A DNA stretch of 64,000 bases, from positions 1-64,000 of the forward strand of contig JAFRER010000003.1 of NCBI GenBank assembly GCA_017434755.1, given 5' to 3'. Position numbers and translations under genes: made by a program. The first letter of the stretch is position 1. Each line of letters begins with the position of its first letter. The stretch is from Oscillospiraceae bacterium (GTDB taxonomy: Bacteria > Bacillota > Clostridia > Oscillospirales > Oscillospiraceae). Positions 9,166-17,886 of the stretch are shown here, in pieces. The notes under the pieces are model-generated. The model was not told the origin of the DNA. It saw only the letters and a program-made list of their open reading frames with translations, and did no database searches.

Positions 9166-10020
9166 TCAGTAGCTGCCGATAACGACTCTGTCGGTTCCGA
9201 GAGTGTCTTTGCGGTAACTGACAGATCTGAATCCGGCGGAAAGCAGCATTTCTCCGACTGCTTCAGCCTGCCCTTCTCCGACTTCGAACAGGATGCATCC
9301 GTCTGGTTTCAGAAGTGATTTCCAGTATTTTATGATCCCTCTGTAGAACTTCAGCCCGTCTTCGCCGCCGTCAAGAGCCCAGATCGGTTCGTAGTTCCTG
9401 ACCGAACTGTCGAGATCGGCAATCTCGGATGTGGTTATATAAGGAGGGTTCGAAATGATCATATCGAATGCACCGAGGCTTGCGGGAGGGTTCATCGTAG
9501 CATCGGCCTGCATGCAGATCGCTCTTGAACTCAGCTTGTTGAGGGCGATATTTTTCCTGCAGATCTCAAGAGCAGCGTGGCTGATGTCCACGGCGATGAC
9601 TCTGGAGGCGGGAAGCTCATGGGCAACGGCGCATGTGATGCACCCGCTTCCGCAGCACAGATCGAGGATTCTGGCGTCCATCTTGCTGCCTGTGAGCAGG
9701 TCTACAGCTGTCTCCACGATTATTTCGGTATCGGCCCGGGGAATGAGGACATCCTTCGTCACATACAGGGGAAGTCCGTAAAATTCCCATTCTCCGAGGA
9801 CATATGCGATCGGTTCGCCTGCCATGCGACGCTCGGCACTTTCAAGCGCTTTTTTCTCAACACTCGGGCTGGTATACAGACGCAGATCTCTGAGGAATTC
9901 CTGAGGACTTTTTCCCGAAGCGCAGGAAACGATCAGCCTTGCTTCCTGAGAGTACGTCTCGATCCCGGCGCTGCGCAGCATATTTCTGATTTCCAGATAG
10001 ATGTCATTGTATGTTTTCAT
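9166..10020 (-). CDS. prmC: Peptide chain release factor N5-glutamine methyltransferase
   Basis: Protein of 284 aa that methylates the GGQ glutamine of release factors RF1 and RF2 using SAM. The SAM-binding glycine motif is ILDLCCGSGCITCA (G-rich loop slightly degenerate, as in some homologues) and the catalytic NPPY motif is IISNPPYIT. The PrmC N-terminal helical domain precedes it. It is 6 nt from the DUF1385 gene, the arrangement common in Firmicutes, although prfA itself is not adjacent. Confidence 0.95.
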   Translation of the reverse strand: MKTYNDIYLEIRNMLRSAGIETYSQEARLIVSCASGKSPQEFLRDLRLYTSPSVEKKALESAERRMAGEPIAYVLGEWEFYGLPLYVTKDVLIPRADTEIIVETAVDLLTGSKMDARILDLCCGSGCITCAVAHELPASRVIAVDISHAALEICRKNIALNKLSSRAICMQADATMNPPASLGAFDMIISNPPYITTSEIADLDSSVRNYEPIWALDGGEDGLKFYRGIIKYWKSLLKPDGCILFEVGEGQAEAVGEMLLSAGFRSVSYRKDTLGTDRVVIGSY

Positions 10021-10026
10021 TCTTGA

Positions 10027-10974
10027 TCACCCGCCCCAGATATCGGAGCCTTCCTCTTCGGGAATGACAAGTTCAAGTGCGCGTATGGCACATTCTATCA
10101 TGCCGTCATCCGGCTCGTTTGTAGTAATCCGCTGAAGCCATTTTCCCGGAGCCGAAAGGATCGATGAGATGATGTTGTCATGTTTTCCGCACCAGCGGTT
10201 GATCTCATACGATAGTCCGACCACCGCAGGCAGAAGCAGCAGATGGCAGAGCATGCGGAGAAAGCTGTTGTCAACGCGCACGAAAGAGTTCACGATTATG
10301 CTCACAACGACCACGACCAGAAGGAAACTGGTCCCGCACCTGGGGTGGAAACGGGATTCCTTCCTCACATTCTCAACGGTCAGAGGCAGCTTGTGCTCGT
10401 AGCAGAAGATTGTCTTGTGCTCCGCACCGTGATAGGAAAAAACACGCTTGATGTCTTTCAATTTTGAACTGAAGATCATGTATGCGAGCAGGATGAGGAT
10501 CTTCAGAAGACCCTCCGAGAGGTTCCGGATCAGATAATTGCCCTTCAGCGCAGGGATAAGACCGATCAGAAAAGTCGGAAGAAAAATGAAAAGGAAAAGC
10601 GCAAGAGCGACCCCGAGAACGACAGCCGAGCCGACGATGAGCTTTTGAGCCTGTTCTTCAGGGAAATGATCCTCGATCCATTTATCGAGTTTATCCGGCT
10701 CGCCCTGCTCTTCCGGAGGGATAAGACCGGCAGAGTAGGTCAGCGCATGCATTCCCTTGACCAGCGAGTCGAGAAAAGTTGCGCATCCCCTTATGAATGG
10801 CCAGCCGAGGACAGGGTATCGGTCTTTTATGAATTTCAGATCTTCTGTCTTCTCAACGAGACCATCGGCGGTTCGGCAAACGATCGCCTGGGTTTTCGGC
10901 CCTCTCATGAGGATGCCCTCGATAAGAGCCTGGCCGCCTATGGATGTGCGGAAAGAACATGTGTTATCAGGCAT
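10027..10974 (-). CDS. DUF1385 domain membrane protein
   Basis: Protein of 315 aa. It opens with the family hallmark GGQALIEGILMRGP, then has a hydrophobic pair near residues 115-165, a conserved YHGAEHKTIFCYE block and further membrane segments near the end. DUF1385 proteins are widespread in Firmicutes next to prmC and prfA, and are described as metal-dependent-enzyme-like from their conserved histidines and acidic residues, but no activity is established. The gene ends 6 nt before prmC. Confidence 0.9.
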   Translation of the reverse strand: MPDNTCSFRTSIGGQALIEGILMRGPKTQAIVCRTADGLVEKTEDLKFIKDRYPVLGWPFIRGCATFLDSLVKGMHALTYSAGLIPPEEQGEPDKLDKWIEDHFPEEQAQKLIVGSAVVLGVALALFLFIFLPTFLIGLIPALKGNYLIRNLSEGLLKILILLAYMIFSSKLKDIKRVFSYHGAEHKTIFCYEHKLPLTVENVRKESRFHPRCGTSFLLVVVVVSIIVNSFVRVDNSFLRMLCHLLLLPAVVGLSYEINRWCGKHDNIISSILSAPGKWLQRITTNEPDDGMIECAIRALELVIPEEEGSDIWGG

Positions 10975-11012
10975 ATTCGTTGTTATCCTTGCCCAGAATT
11001 ATCAGTTAACGC

Positions 11013-12008
11013 TTATACGGAGGATTTTAGAGGAAGCGTTACCTCAACTCGGCAGCCTCCGTCCTCAGCATTAGAAATATCAAGCTTTCCGTTATGCCGC
11101 GCCACGATTTCATCACATACGGACAGGCCGATGCCGGTGCCGCGGTTCTTGGAACTTCCTTTATAGAATTTTTCCTTTACGTGCGGCAGCTCATCAGCCG
11201 GAATGCCTTTTCCGTAGTCGCGGAACACGATGTGCACACCGTCTTCTTCAAGGGAAAGGCTGATATCGATCTTTTTCCCTTCGCCGCCATGCGTGGCTGC
11301 GTTATCCAGCAGGTTGAGGAACACCTGTTTCAGACGCTCGTCATCACCCGGAATAAGAGGAATGTTCTCTTCGGGAGCTTTGTAGTTGACCTCGATACCG
11401 GCCTGCTTCATAAGCTCTCCGTATGTAAAGATCGCGTCTTCCAGATTCGCTGCGATGTCGATCTGCTCTATCCTCAGATTGAAACGGCCGTCCTGTATTC
11501 TGGTGAATTCGAGCAGTTCAGCGACCATGTTCGTAAGCCGTTCGGCTTCTTTTGAAATGATATGGAGACCTTTGAGAGAGTCGCCCTGTACCGCGGGATC
11601 AAAAGCAATGGTCTCGCTCCAGCCGGTTATGGCAGTCAGCGGGGTACGCAACTCATGGGAGACCTGAGATATGAAATCGGTCCTGTATTTTTCTCCGATC
11701 CCGATTTTCTGAGACATGTCGTTTATCTCACCGGTAAGAGCGCCGATCTCGTCCTCTTTGCCGGTCTCAAGCTGGATTCCGTAACTGCCGGAGGCTATCC
11801 GTTTTGAAAAGGCCGTGAGTTCATTGATGGGATCGATGATCTTTCTCCAGAACCAGATGTTCAGGAGAATCAGATAGATGCAGATGACCGATATGATTAT
11901 GATGGAAAGCATAAGATGAGCTCTTGTCACACACCAGACCGCCGCAAGAAGAAGAACGATCGCGGCGAGAGCGGAGACGAGCAGCTGGGCCTTCAGACTT
12001 TTAAGCAT
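11013..12008 (-). CDS. Membrane sensor histidine kinase
   Basis: Protein of 331 aa. Two N-terminal membrane helices with almost no extracellular loop (about residues 7-50) lead into a HAMP domain, a DHp helix with the phosphoacceptor in SQVSHELRTPLTAITGW, and an HATPase domain with the N box (LLDNAATHG), G1 (FRDYGKGIP) and G2 (GTGIGLSVCDEI) motifs. The near absence of an outer sensor domain suggests intramembrane sensing. Its partner regulator lies 59 nt upstream. The signal is unknown. Confidence 0.9.
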   Translation of the reverse strand: MLKSLKAQLLVSALAAIVLLLAAVWCVTRAHLMLSIIIISVICIYLILLNIWFWRKIIDPINELTAFSKRIASGSYGIQLETGKEDEIGALTGEINDMSQKIGIGEKYRTDFISQVSHELRTPLTAITGWSETIAFDPAVQGDSLKGLHIISKEAERLTNMVAELLEFTRIQDGRFNLRIEQIDIAANLEDAIFTYGELMKQAGIEVNYKAPEENIPLIPGDDERLKQVFLNLLDNAATHGGEGKKIDISLSLEEDGVHIVFRDYGKGIPADELPHVKEKFYKGSSKNRGTGIGLSVCDEIVARHNGKLDISNAEDGGCRVEVTLPLKSSV

Positions 12009-12067
12009 CGCCTGTTGATTTCTCCAATCAGAGTGTATTGTTCAGCAGTACATGAGAAAAGGGGATA

Positions 12068-12754
12068 TCAGTATCCCCATTTATATCCGTAACCCCAGAC
12101 AGTCGTGAGATAAGTCGGCTCCGCGGTGTCATCCTCGATTTTCGTGCGCAGTCTTCTGATATTGACATCGACAGTTTTCGGCTCTCCGGAGAAATCCTCG
12201 CCCCAGACGGCAAGCAGGATATCATCGCGTGACATGGCTCTGCCGGGGTTTTCCATGAAGAGTTTCATAAGCAGGTATTCGATCTGGGTAAGCTTGAGGC
12301 GCTCACCGTTTTTCTCAAGAGTCCGGTTGCGAGTGTTAAGCAGAAACGGACCGCTCTGGATCTCATAATTGCCATCCACCTCATCGATCCCGAGCCTGCG
12401 AATGAGGGCATCGACGCGGGCTGTCAGTTCAGCGGGAGAAAAGGGTTTTGTCACATAGTCATCCGCGCCTGTCATGAGACCTGTGACCTTGTCGATCTCC
12501 TGACTCTTGGCGGTGAGCATGATGATCCCCATTTTTGAGCCGGAGGCCCTGATCTTACGGCAGACCTCAAAACCGTCGATGTCCGGAAGCATCACATCGA
12601 GCAAAGCCAGACAGATATCCGGATTCACCTTAAGCTTTTCAAGCGCGGCGGCACCGGTGTCCGCTTCGATCGGTTCATAGCCGCTCCTTCTCAGATTGAT
12701 CACCACAAAACTGCGGATATTGGCTTCATCCTCAAGTACAAGAATCTTCTTCAT
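12068..12754 (-). CDS. OmpR-family response regulator
   Basis: Protein of 228 aa with a CheY-like receiver (phosphoacceptor Asp in LLDVMLPDIDG, switch Thr in MLTAKS, Lys in KPFSPAEL) and a C-terminal winged helix (SRDDILLAVWG, then DVNIRRLRTKIE). It is co-transcribed with the histidine kinase downstream and may head the long run that ends in cysS, since the largest gap below it is 59 nt. Confidence 0.92.
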   Translation of the reverse strand: MKKILVLEDEANIRSFVVINLRRSGYEPIEADTGAAALEKLKVNPDICLALLDVMLPDIDGFEVCRKIRASGSKMGIIMLTAKSQEIDKVTGLMTGADDYVTKPFSPAELTARVDALIRRLGIDEVDGNYEIQSGPFLLNTRNRTLEKNGERLKLTQIEYLLMKLFMENPGRAMSRDDILLAVWGEDFSGEPKTVDVNIRRLRTKIEDDTAEPTYLTTVWGYGYKWGY

Positions 12755-12826
12755 ATATATCTCCTCACTTTACTGTTTTTGCAGAGGTTTTATTGTTACA
12801 ATTCTGCTCCCATAATATGACAGCTT

Positions 12827-12855
12827 ATTATATCATGTATTTCAAAAAATGAAAA
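12827..12855 (-). promoter_or_regulatory. Probable promoter of the two-component operon
   Basis: On the minus strand a TATAAT (12832-12827) preceded by TGA forms an extended -10; a TTTTCA lies 17 nt upstream (12855-12850). The leader to the ATG at 12754 would be about 65 nt. The remaining AT-rich gap up to peptidase T at 12970 shows no second clear site. Confidence 0.5.
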
Positions 12856-12969
12856 GATGTTTGTTATATATAAATAATAAGTTTAAATCACTGTGAATCG
12901 TTGATAATTCTGCTTCAAACTGATATCATATGTCTCATGAATCAGAAAACGAAAGGAAAGCTGGTCAGA

Positions 12970-14184
12970 ATGAAAAGAGTTACCGAAAGATTCCTCAGAT
13001 ATGTAAAGGTGGATACAACATGTGCGGAAGAGCGTGATTCGGTTCCGTCGACGCTCTGCCAGTTCGATCTGAGCAGACTGCTTGCACGGGAACTTGAGGA
13101 AATGGGGATGCAGAACGTGTATGTGGATGAACATGCCTATGTTTATGCCGACCTTGCCGCATCTGCCGGACATGAAAACGCTCCGTCAATCGCGCTGAAT
13201 GCGCATCTGGATACCATTCCGGATTTCCCGGGGGCGGGAGTGGCTCCTCAGGTGATCAGGGATTATGACGGCGGGGAAGTCGCGCTCGGAGATTCGGGGA
13301 GGATCCTTTCCCCAAAGGATTTCCCGAACCTGAGCACTTTTGCCGGAAGGACTCTTATAACCACGGACGGTAATACGGTCCTCGGAGCAGACGACAAGGC
13401 AGGCGTTGCGGAGATCATGCAGGCCTGTGAAGAGATAATAACGGAGGGGATCCCTCACGGCAGGATCGCAGTCTGTTTCAGTCCCGATGAAGAAATAGGC
13501 CACGGCGCATCCCTTATGGATCTTGAAAGAGTAAATGCGGACTACGGTTTTACAGTCGACGGAGGAGCGCCGGGAGAACTGAATTTTGAAACATTCAATG
13601 CGGCTGCGGCCAGAATTGAAGTGAACGGATTCAATATCCATCCCGGCACAGCAAAGGGGAAAATGATCAATGCCGGAACAGTGGCCATGGAGATCAATTC
13701 CATGCTGCCTTCCGGGGAAGTCCCGGAGAAAACAGAGAAATACGAAGGATTCTTCCATCTGACGGATATGAGCGGAACGGTGGAGAAAGCCACACTCAGC
13801 TACATTGTCAGAGATCATGACGCCGTTTTTCTTGAACAGCGAAAAAACACACTGCGCCTTATCGAAAAGCTTATCAATGAAAAATACGGTGCCGGTACCA
13901 TGGTTCTTACGATCACCGATCAGTACCGCAATATGGCAGATCTGGTGAAAACAAGGCCGGAGATCATGGAGCGTGCGAAGAGCGCGATCGTTCGGGCGGG
14001 AGCCGTACCGGACATCAAACCGATCAGGGGAGGCACCGACGGATCGCAGCTTTCCTACAGAGGGCTCATATGCCCGAACCTGTCGACCGGAGGCTACGCC
14101 GCACATGGCCCCTATGAGCATATCACGGAGGAAGATCTGGAGATATGCAAAAACATCGTGAAGTATATCGTGACGGATGAATAA
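12970..14184 (+). CDS. pepT: Peptidase T (tripeptide aminopeptidase)
   Basis: Protein of 404 aa, the usual PepT length. It removes the N-terminal residue of tripeptides in the cytoplasm and is an M20 metallopeptidase with two zinc ions. Metal and catalytic regions are visible: NAHLDTIPDFPG, TVLGADDKAGVAE and SPDEEIGHGA, then VDGGAPGELNFETFNAA and the GGTDGSQLS block near the end. The ATG at 12970 is chosen because the MKRVTERFLRYVKVDT start is typical and AAAGGAAA precedes it; an upstream in-frame ATG would add a poor 23-residue tail. Confidence 0.95.
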   Translation: MKRVTERFLRYVKVDTTCAEERDSVPSTLCQFDLSRLLARELEEMGMQNVYVDEHAYVYADLAASAGHENAPSIALNAHLDTIPDFPGAGVAPQVIRDYDGGEVALGDSGRILSPKDFPNLSTFAGRTLITTDGNTVLGADDKAGVAEIMQACEEIITEGIPHGRIAVCFSPDEEIGHGASLMDLERVNADYGFTVDGGAPGELNFETFNAAAARIEVNGFNIHPGTAKGKMINAGTVAMEINSMLPSGEVPEKTEKYEGFFHLTDMSGTVEKATLSYIVRDHDAVFLEQRKNTLRLIEKLINEKYGAGTMVLTITDQYRNMADLVKTRPEIMERAKSAIVRAGAVPDIKPIRGGTDGSQLSYRGLICPNLSTGGYAAHGPYEHITEEDLEICKNIVKYIVTDE

Positions 14185-14186
14185 AA

Positions 14187-14220
14187 AAGAAGCGGGATCT
14201 GTTAAAAGATCCCGCTTCTT
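14187..14220. terminator. Bidirectional terminator between pepT and the HtrA gene
   Basis: A perfect 13-bp stem (14187-14199 with 14208-14220) and an 8-nt loop. The stem ends are A- and T-rich, giving U residues for either direction between the convergent genes. Confidence 0.85.
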
Positions 14221-14239
14221 TCATATCTGGGAAGTATGA

Positions 14240-15646
14240 TCAGCCGTATACGTCCAAAGTGTCCATCAGAACAACGTCCACGTCAAAGGTCTCTCCGGTG
14301 CTTTTTCTGTATATGGTGAATGTGATGGAATCGCCTACAAGAAGGCCTTCCTTCGCATCAAGGATATCCTGTGTGGTCCTCACTTCATTTCCGTTGACAT
14401 GCGTGATGATGTCACCGGGCTTTATTCCTTTGACTTCCGCATCGGAACCGGCCGTGACATCCGTGACGTAGAGGCCGAAGGGGATCTTGTATTCCTCAAC
14501 GGCGTTTTCGGGAACAGAGCCTACCGTGATACCTATCGAAGTCCGCCCCCTTACCTCTCCGTTGGCGATCAGGGCGTTCGCTATGCTGATCGCATTGTTG
14601 GATGGTATGGCAAAGCCGATGCCTTCAACACTGGCATTCACACTTGAACTCATCTTCATGTTTGTGATACCGATCACTTTGCCGTACATGTTGAACAGCG
14701 GTCCGCCGGAGTTGCCGTTGTTGAGAGCTGTGTTCGTCTGAAGGACCGTCATGGTCCTGCCGTTATACGAGACGCCTCTGTCTATCCCGGAAATGATACC
14801 GTTTGTCAGAGTTGAACGAAAACTCTCACTGAGAGGGTTCCCAATCGCGGCGACATCTTCTCCGACCTGAAGAGAATCGCTGTTCCCGAATTCCGCGACG
14901 GGCAGACTCTTTTCCTCGATTTTGAGCACAGCGATGTCACTGCTTGAATCAGCGCCTACCAGCAGAGCTTCATAGATATCGTCATTCTGCAGCTTGACCG
15001 TTATCCTGTCACAGTCGTCGATAACATGGGTGTTGGTCATGATCAGTCCGTCTGAAGAGATGATGATCCCGGTACCCATCCCGTACTCGACGTTCTTGTT
15101 CTGATAGGTGATGATCGTCACTACAAAGGGGCTGCACTTCACATAGAGTTCCTGCAGAGTGAGTCTTTCACTCCCGTTTTCCGTAAGCTCCAGTCTTTGA
15201 TCAAGTTTGCCCTGATAAGTTTCGGCATCTATATGAACATCATAGGATTCCGCCGGCGTGAAGAAAGAACTGAAGAAATCGTCCACGTTATCAGGGTATT
15301 CTTCCTCTGCGCTTTCACTGTCTTCATCGGGATCTTCAAAAGGGAAAAAGCCGAATCCGTCGTCGCTCGCGTTTCCGAAGGAGAACGAGGAGACGTCTCC
15401 GTTGCTGCCGACGGAAAAAGAGATTCTGCTTTTAAAGATCTTGCTGAAGACAACGGAACTGAGTACGATCAGCGCAACCACAAGAACAATCAGCGAGAGC
15501 ACCAGCCATACCCCGCGGCGCTTTCTTTTTTTGCCTCCGGCCGCAACAGGGGAAACGTACGTGTTCTCCGAAGGGCTGCTTTCAGCGGCCTTTTCACCGG
15601 GAACACTGCGATCGAGCGGTTCGTACCATCCGTTATTGTTGTTCAT
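14240..15646 (-). CDS. HtrA/DegP-type serine protease with PDZ domain
   Basis: Protein of 468 aa. A short cytoplasmic segment and one membrane helix (about residues 45-70) anchor it; an acidic linker of about 80 residues follows. The S1C catalytic triad is H207 (TNTHVIDD), D237 (SSSDIAVLK) and S313 (NNGNSGGPLF). A PDZ domain ends the protein. HtrA proteases degrade misfolded secreted proteins on the outer face. The second of two close ATGs (15646) is preferred because GAGGA would otherwise abut the start. It sits 20 nt behind a histidine kinase gene, suggesting a secretion-stress module like CssRS-HtrA. Confidence 0.93.
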   Translation of the reverse strand: MNNNNGWYEPLDRSVPGEKAAESSPSENTYVSPVAAGGKKRKRRGVWLVLSLIVLVVALIVLSSVVFSKIFKSRISFSVGSNGDVSSFSFGNASDDGFGFFPFEDPDEDSESAEEEYPDNVDDFFSSFFTPAESYDVHIDAETYQGKLDQRLELTENGSERLTLQELYVKCSPFVVTIITYQNKNVEYGMGTGIIISSDGLIMTNTHVIDDCDRITVKLQNDDIYEALLVGADSSSDIAVLKIEEKSLPVAEFGNSDSLQVGEDVAAIGNPLSESFRSTLTNGIISGIDRGVSYNGRTMTVLQTNTALNNGNSGGPLFNMYGKVIGITNMKMSSSVNASVEGIGFAIPSNNAISIANALIANGEVRGRTSIGITVGSVPENAVEEYKIPFGLYVTDVTAGSDAEVKGIKPGDIITHVNGNEVRTTQDILDAKEGLLVGDSITFTIYRKSTGETFDVDVVLMDTLDVYG

Positions 15647-15666
15647 TATCATTCCTCAAATCTACT

Positions 15667-17091
15667 TTATTTAGCAAGAGCAAGAGTAAAAGCAAATTCG
15701 GTAATTCCGTTTTCACTCCGGACAGCTATGTCCTCATCATGCTCATTGATGATCTGTTTAACAAGGTAAAGACCGAGTCCCACGCCGTCCTTGTCTATGC
15801 TTCTGGACCGGTCGGACTTGTGGAATCTGTCAAAAATAAACGGGAGATCTTCCGGCGGGATGGTCTCGCCTTCGTCTTTGACGGCGACGTAGGCCTTCTC
15901 ATCATCCTTATACAGTCTGACGGTGATGCAGCTTCCCTCATTGGCAAATTTGACCGCATTGTCTATCAGATTATAGATGACTCTCGTTATGGCATCTTTG
16001 TCGGCCCGCACCATTATCCGGTCATCCGGAAGCTGAGGATCGACATCCAGGTTCTTTGCAGTGGCCCTGGTCTCAAAACTCAGCATGGTCTGGACAATGA
16101 CCTCGGTAAGGTCGAAATCGCTCCGCTTTGGACCGCCGGTCTCGCTGGCTTCCGCACGGCTTGCTTCCAACATGTTTTTCACGAGCCTGCTGAGCCGCTC
16201 GGTCTCATCTCGAATCGCAGTGAGATATTTCGCACTGTCCTCTTTCGGAATGGTGCCGTCAAGAAGACCGTCGGCAAAGCCGCCAATGGTGGTCATGGGG
16301 GTGCGCAGCTCGTGAGAGATATTCGAAATGAACTCGCTTCTGCGTTTTTCTGCGCTTTCAAGAGAGTCCGCCATTTTGTTGAAGGAATCGATCAGAGCGC
16401 CGAGTTCGTTCTCCGGATCCTCCACCTGCCGGACTCTGACTGAAAAATCACCCCTTGCGAATTTTCTGGAAGCCGCAGAGATCTCATCCAGCGGTCTCGA
16501 CATTCTTCTCCAGTAAAGCATGGCCATCAGCAGCACGACCACGAACACTGTCAGTCCGATCGCAACGATTATAGTCAGAAGCTGGTTCCATGCTGCGAGG
16601 ATGTTATCCAGCCTGTTGGAAACGAACACATATCCGATCAGCTCACCGCTATCGGAAGAGTATACAGGCGCAGTCACGACGAACTGCCTGGAAGGGAACA
16701 GCCCTCCGAGCGTGTCCAGCCTGCTTATCCCGGCACCGCTCTGCAGTTCCTGAAGAGTTGCGTCCGGGATCCGTTTGCCCGTGTATACGTCATCCGAGAT
16801 CTCGCTGCAGAGACGGATCTCACCTGCAGCGTCAGAGATCATGATCATGTTCCCGGTGCCCTTGGCAACCGAAACGATGTACAGCTTCAGCGTCGGAAGA
16901 TCGCTCCCATCAGAGGTGTAGGATGCGCTTGCCATCCGGACGACCTCATCAGCGGCGTTGCGCATATCGGAGGAATACTCGTTAAGGATGAATGACCGCC
17001 CGATACTCAGAAAGCTGATCCCGATAATCAGAAAGCACAGTCCTATCATGACTGCGGTCGCAAGGAAATTGCGCAGGAAGATGCTTTTCAT
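15667..17091 (-). CDS. Sensor histidine kinase with extracellular domain (CssS-like position)
   Basis: Protein of 474 aa. One membrane helix at about residues 10-33, an extracellular sensor domain of about 130 residues, a second helix near 165-190, then HAMP, DHp (SNISHELRTPMTTIGG) and HATPase with NLIDNAVKFA and DGVGLGLYLVKQ. The cognate regulator stops 3 nt upstream and an HtrA protease lies 20 nt downstream. The context suggests that it senses misfolded exported proteins or envelope damage; the sequence alone does not prove that. Confidence 0.92.
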   Translation of the reverse strand: MKSIFLRNFLATAVMIGLCFLIIGISFLSIGRSFILNEYSSDMRNAADEVVRMASASYTSDGSDLPTLKLYIVSVAKGTGNMIMISDAAGEIRLCSEISDDVYTGKRIPDATLQELQSGAGISRLDTLGGLFPSRQFVVTAPVYSSDSGELIGYVFVSNRLDNILAAWNQLLTIIVAIGLTVFVVVLLMAMLYWRRMSRPLDEISAASRKFARGDFSVRVRQVEDPENELGALIDSFNKMADSLESAEKRRSEFISNISHELRTPMTTIGGFADGLLDGTIPKEDSAKYLTAIRDETERLSRLVKNMLEASRAEASETGGPKRSDFDLTEVIVQTMLSFETRATAKNLDVDPQLPDDRIMVRADKDAITRVIYNLIDNAVKFANEGSCITVRLYKDDEKAYVAVKDEGETIPPEDLPFIFDRFHKSDRSRSIDKDGVGLGLYLVKQIINEHDEDIAVRSENGITEFAFTLALAK

Positions 17092-17094
17092 CGC

Positions 17095-17784
17095 TTATGC
17101 CTGTTCCGCCTCGAATTTGTATCCGACTCCCCAGACAGTCTTAAGGCTCCATTTATCCGAAACTCCCTCCAACTTTTCACGGAGCCGCTTAACATGAACA
17201 TCAACGGTTCTGGAATCGCCGAAATAGTCAAATCCCCATACCTCGTCCAGAAGCTGATTCCGGGTGAACACCCGGTTCGGAGAACTGGCCAGATGGTAAA
17301 GCAGCTCCATTTCTTTTGGCGGAGTATCTACCTTGACACCGTTAACAATCAGTTCATAGGAATCCATGTTGATCTCAAGCTTGTCGAATACGAGCTTTTT
17401 CTCCTCAACGGTCTCGCCCTCGGAGCGGCGCATCACCGCATGGATCCGGGCGATGAGTTCCTTAACATTGAACGGCTTCGTGACATAGTCGTCCGCACCC
17501 ATTTCGAGTCCGCCGATCTTGTCGTTGGGTTCTCCCTTGGCTGTGAGCATGATGATCGGAGTCGATGCTTTCTGCCGTATCGCACGGCATATCTCCCAGC
17601 CGTCCTTTCCGGGAAGCATGATGTCCAGCAGGACGACGTTCGGCTGGAAAAGATCGTAGATGCCTTCTGCCTTTGCCCCGTCGGCGCAGATCATGACATC
17701 AAAACCGTCTTTTCCGAGATAAAGCCTGAGCAGTTCTGCTATGTTGCTGTCATCTTCGACAACAAGGGCTCTTTTGTTGCTCAT
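17095..17784 (-). CDS. OmpR-family response regulator (CssR-like position)
   Basis: Protein of 229 aa: receiver (acidic pair VVEDD, phosphoacceptor Asp in LLDIMLPGKDG, switch Thr in MLTAKG, KPFNVKEL) and a winged helix (TRNQLLDEVWGFDYFGDSRT, then DVHVKRLREKLE). AGGAGGG lies about 6 nt before the ATG at 17784, so the longer open frame upstream is not used. It heads a regulator-kinase-protease operon. Confidence 0.93.
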   Translation of the reverse strand: MSNKRALVVEDDSNIAELLRLYLGKDGFDVMICADGAKAEGIYDLFQPNVVLLDIMLPGKDGWEICRAIRQKASTPIIMLTAKGEPNDKIGGLEMGADDYVTKPFNVKELIARIHAVMRRSEGETVEEKKLVFDKLEINMDSYELIVNGVKVDTPPKEMELLYHLASSPNRVFTRNQLLDEVWGFDYFGDSRTVDVHVKRLREKLEGVSDKWSLKTVWGVGYKFEAEQA

Positions 17785-17886
17785 TTGGGACCCTCCTGTT
17801 GTTAGAATTGAAGGAAACTGATCAACTGAACGCAATGATGAAAGGAACGATCAGATCATATATAACACAATAACTGTAAATAAACT

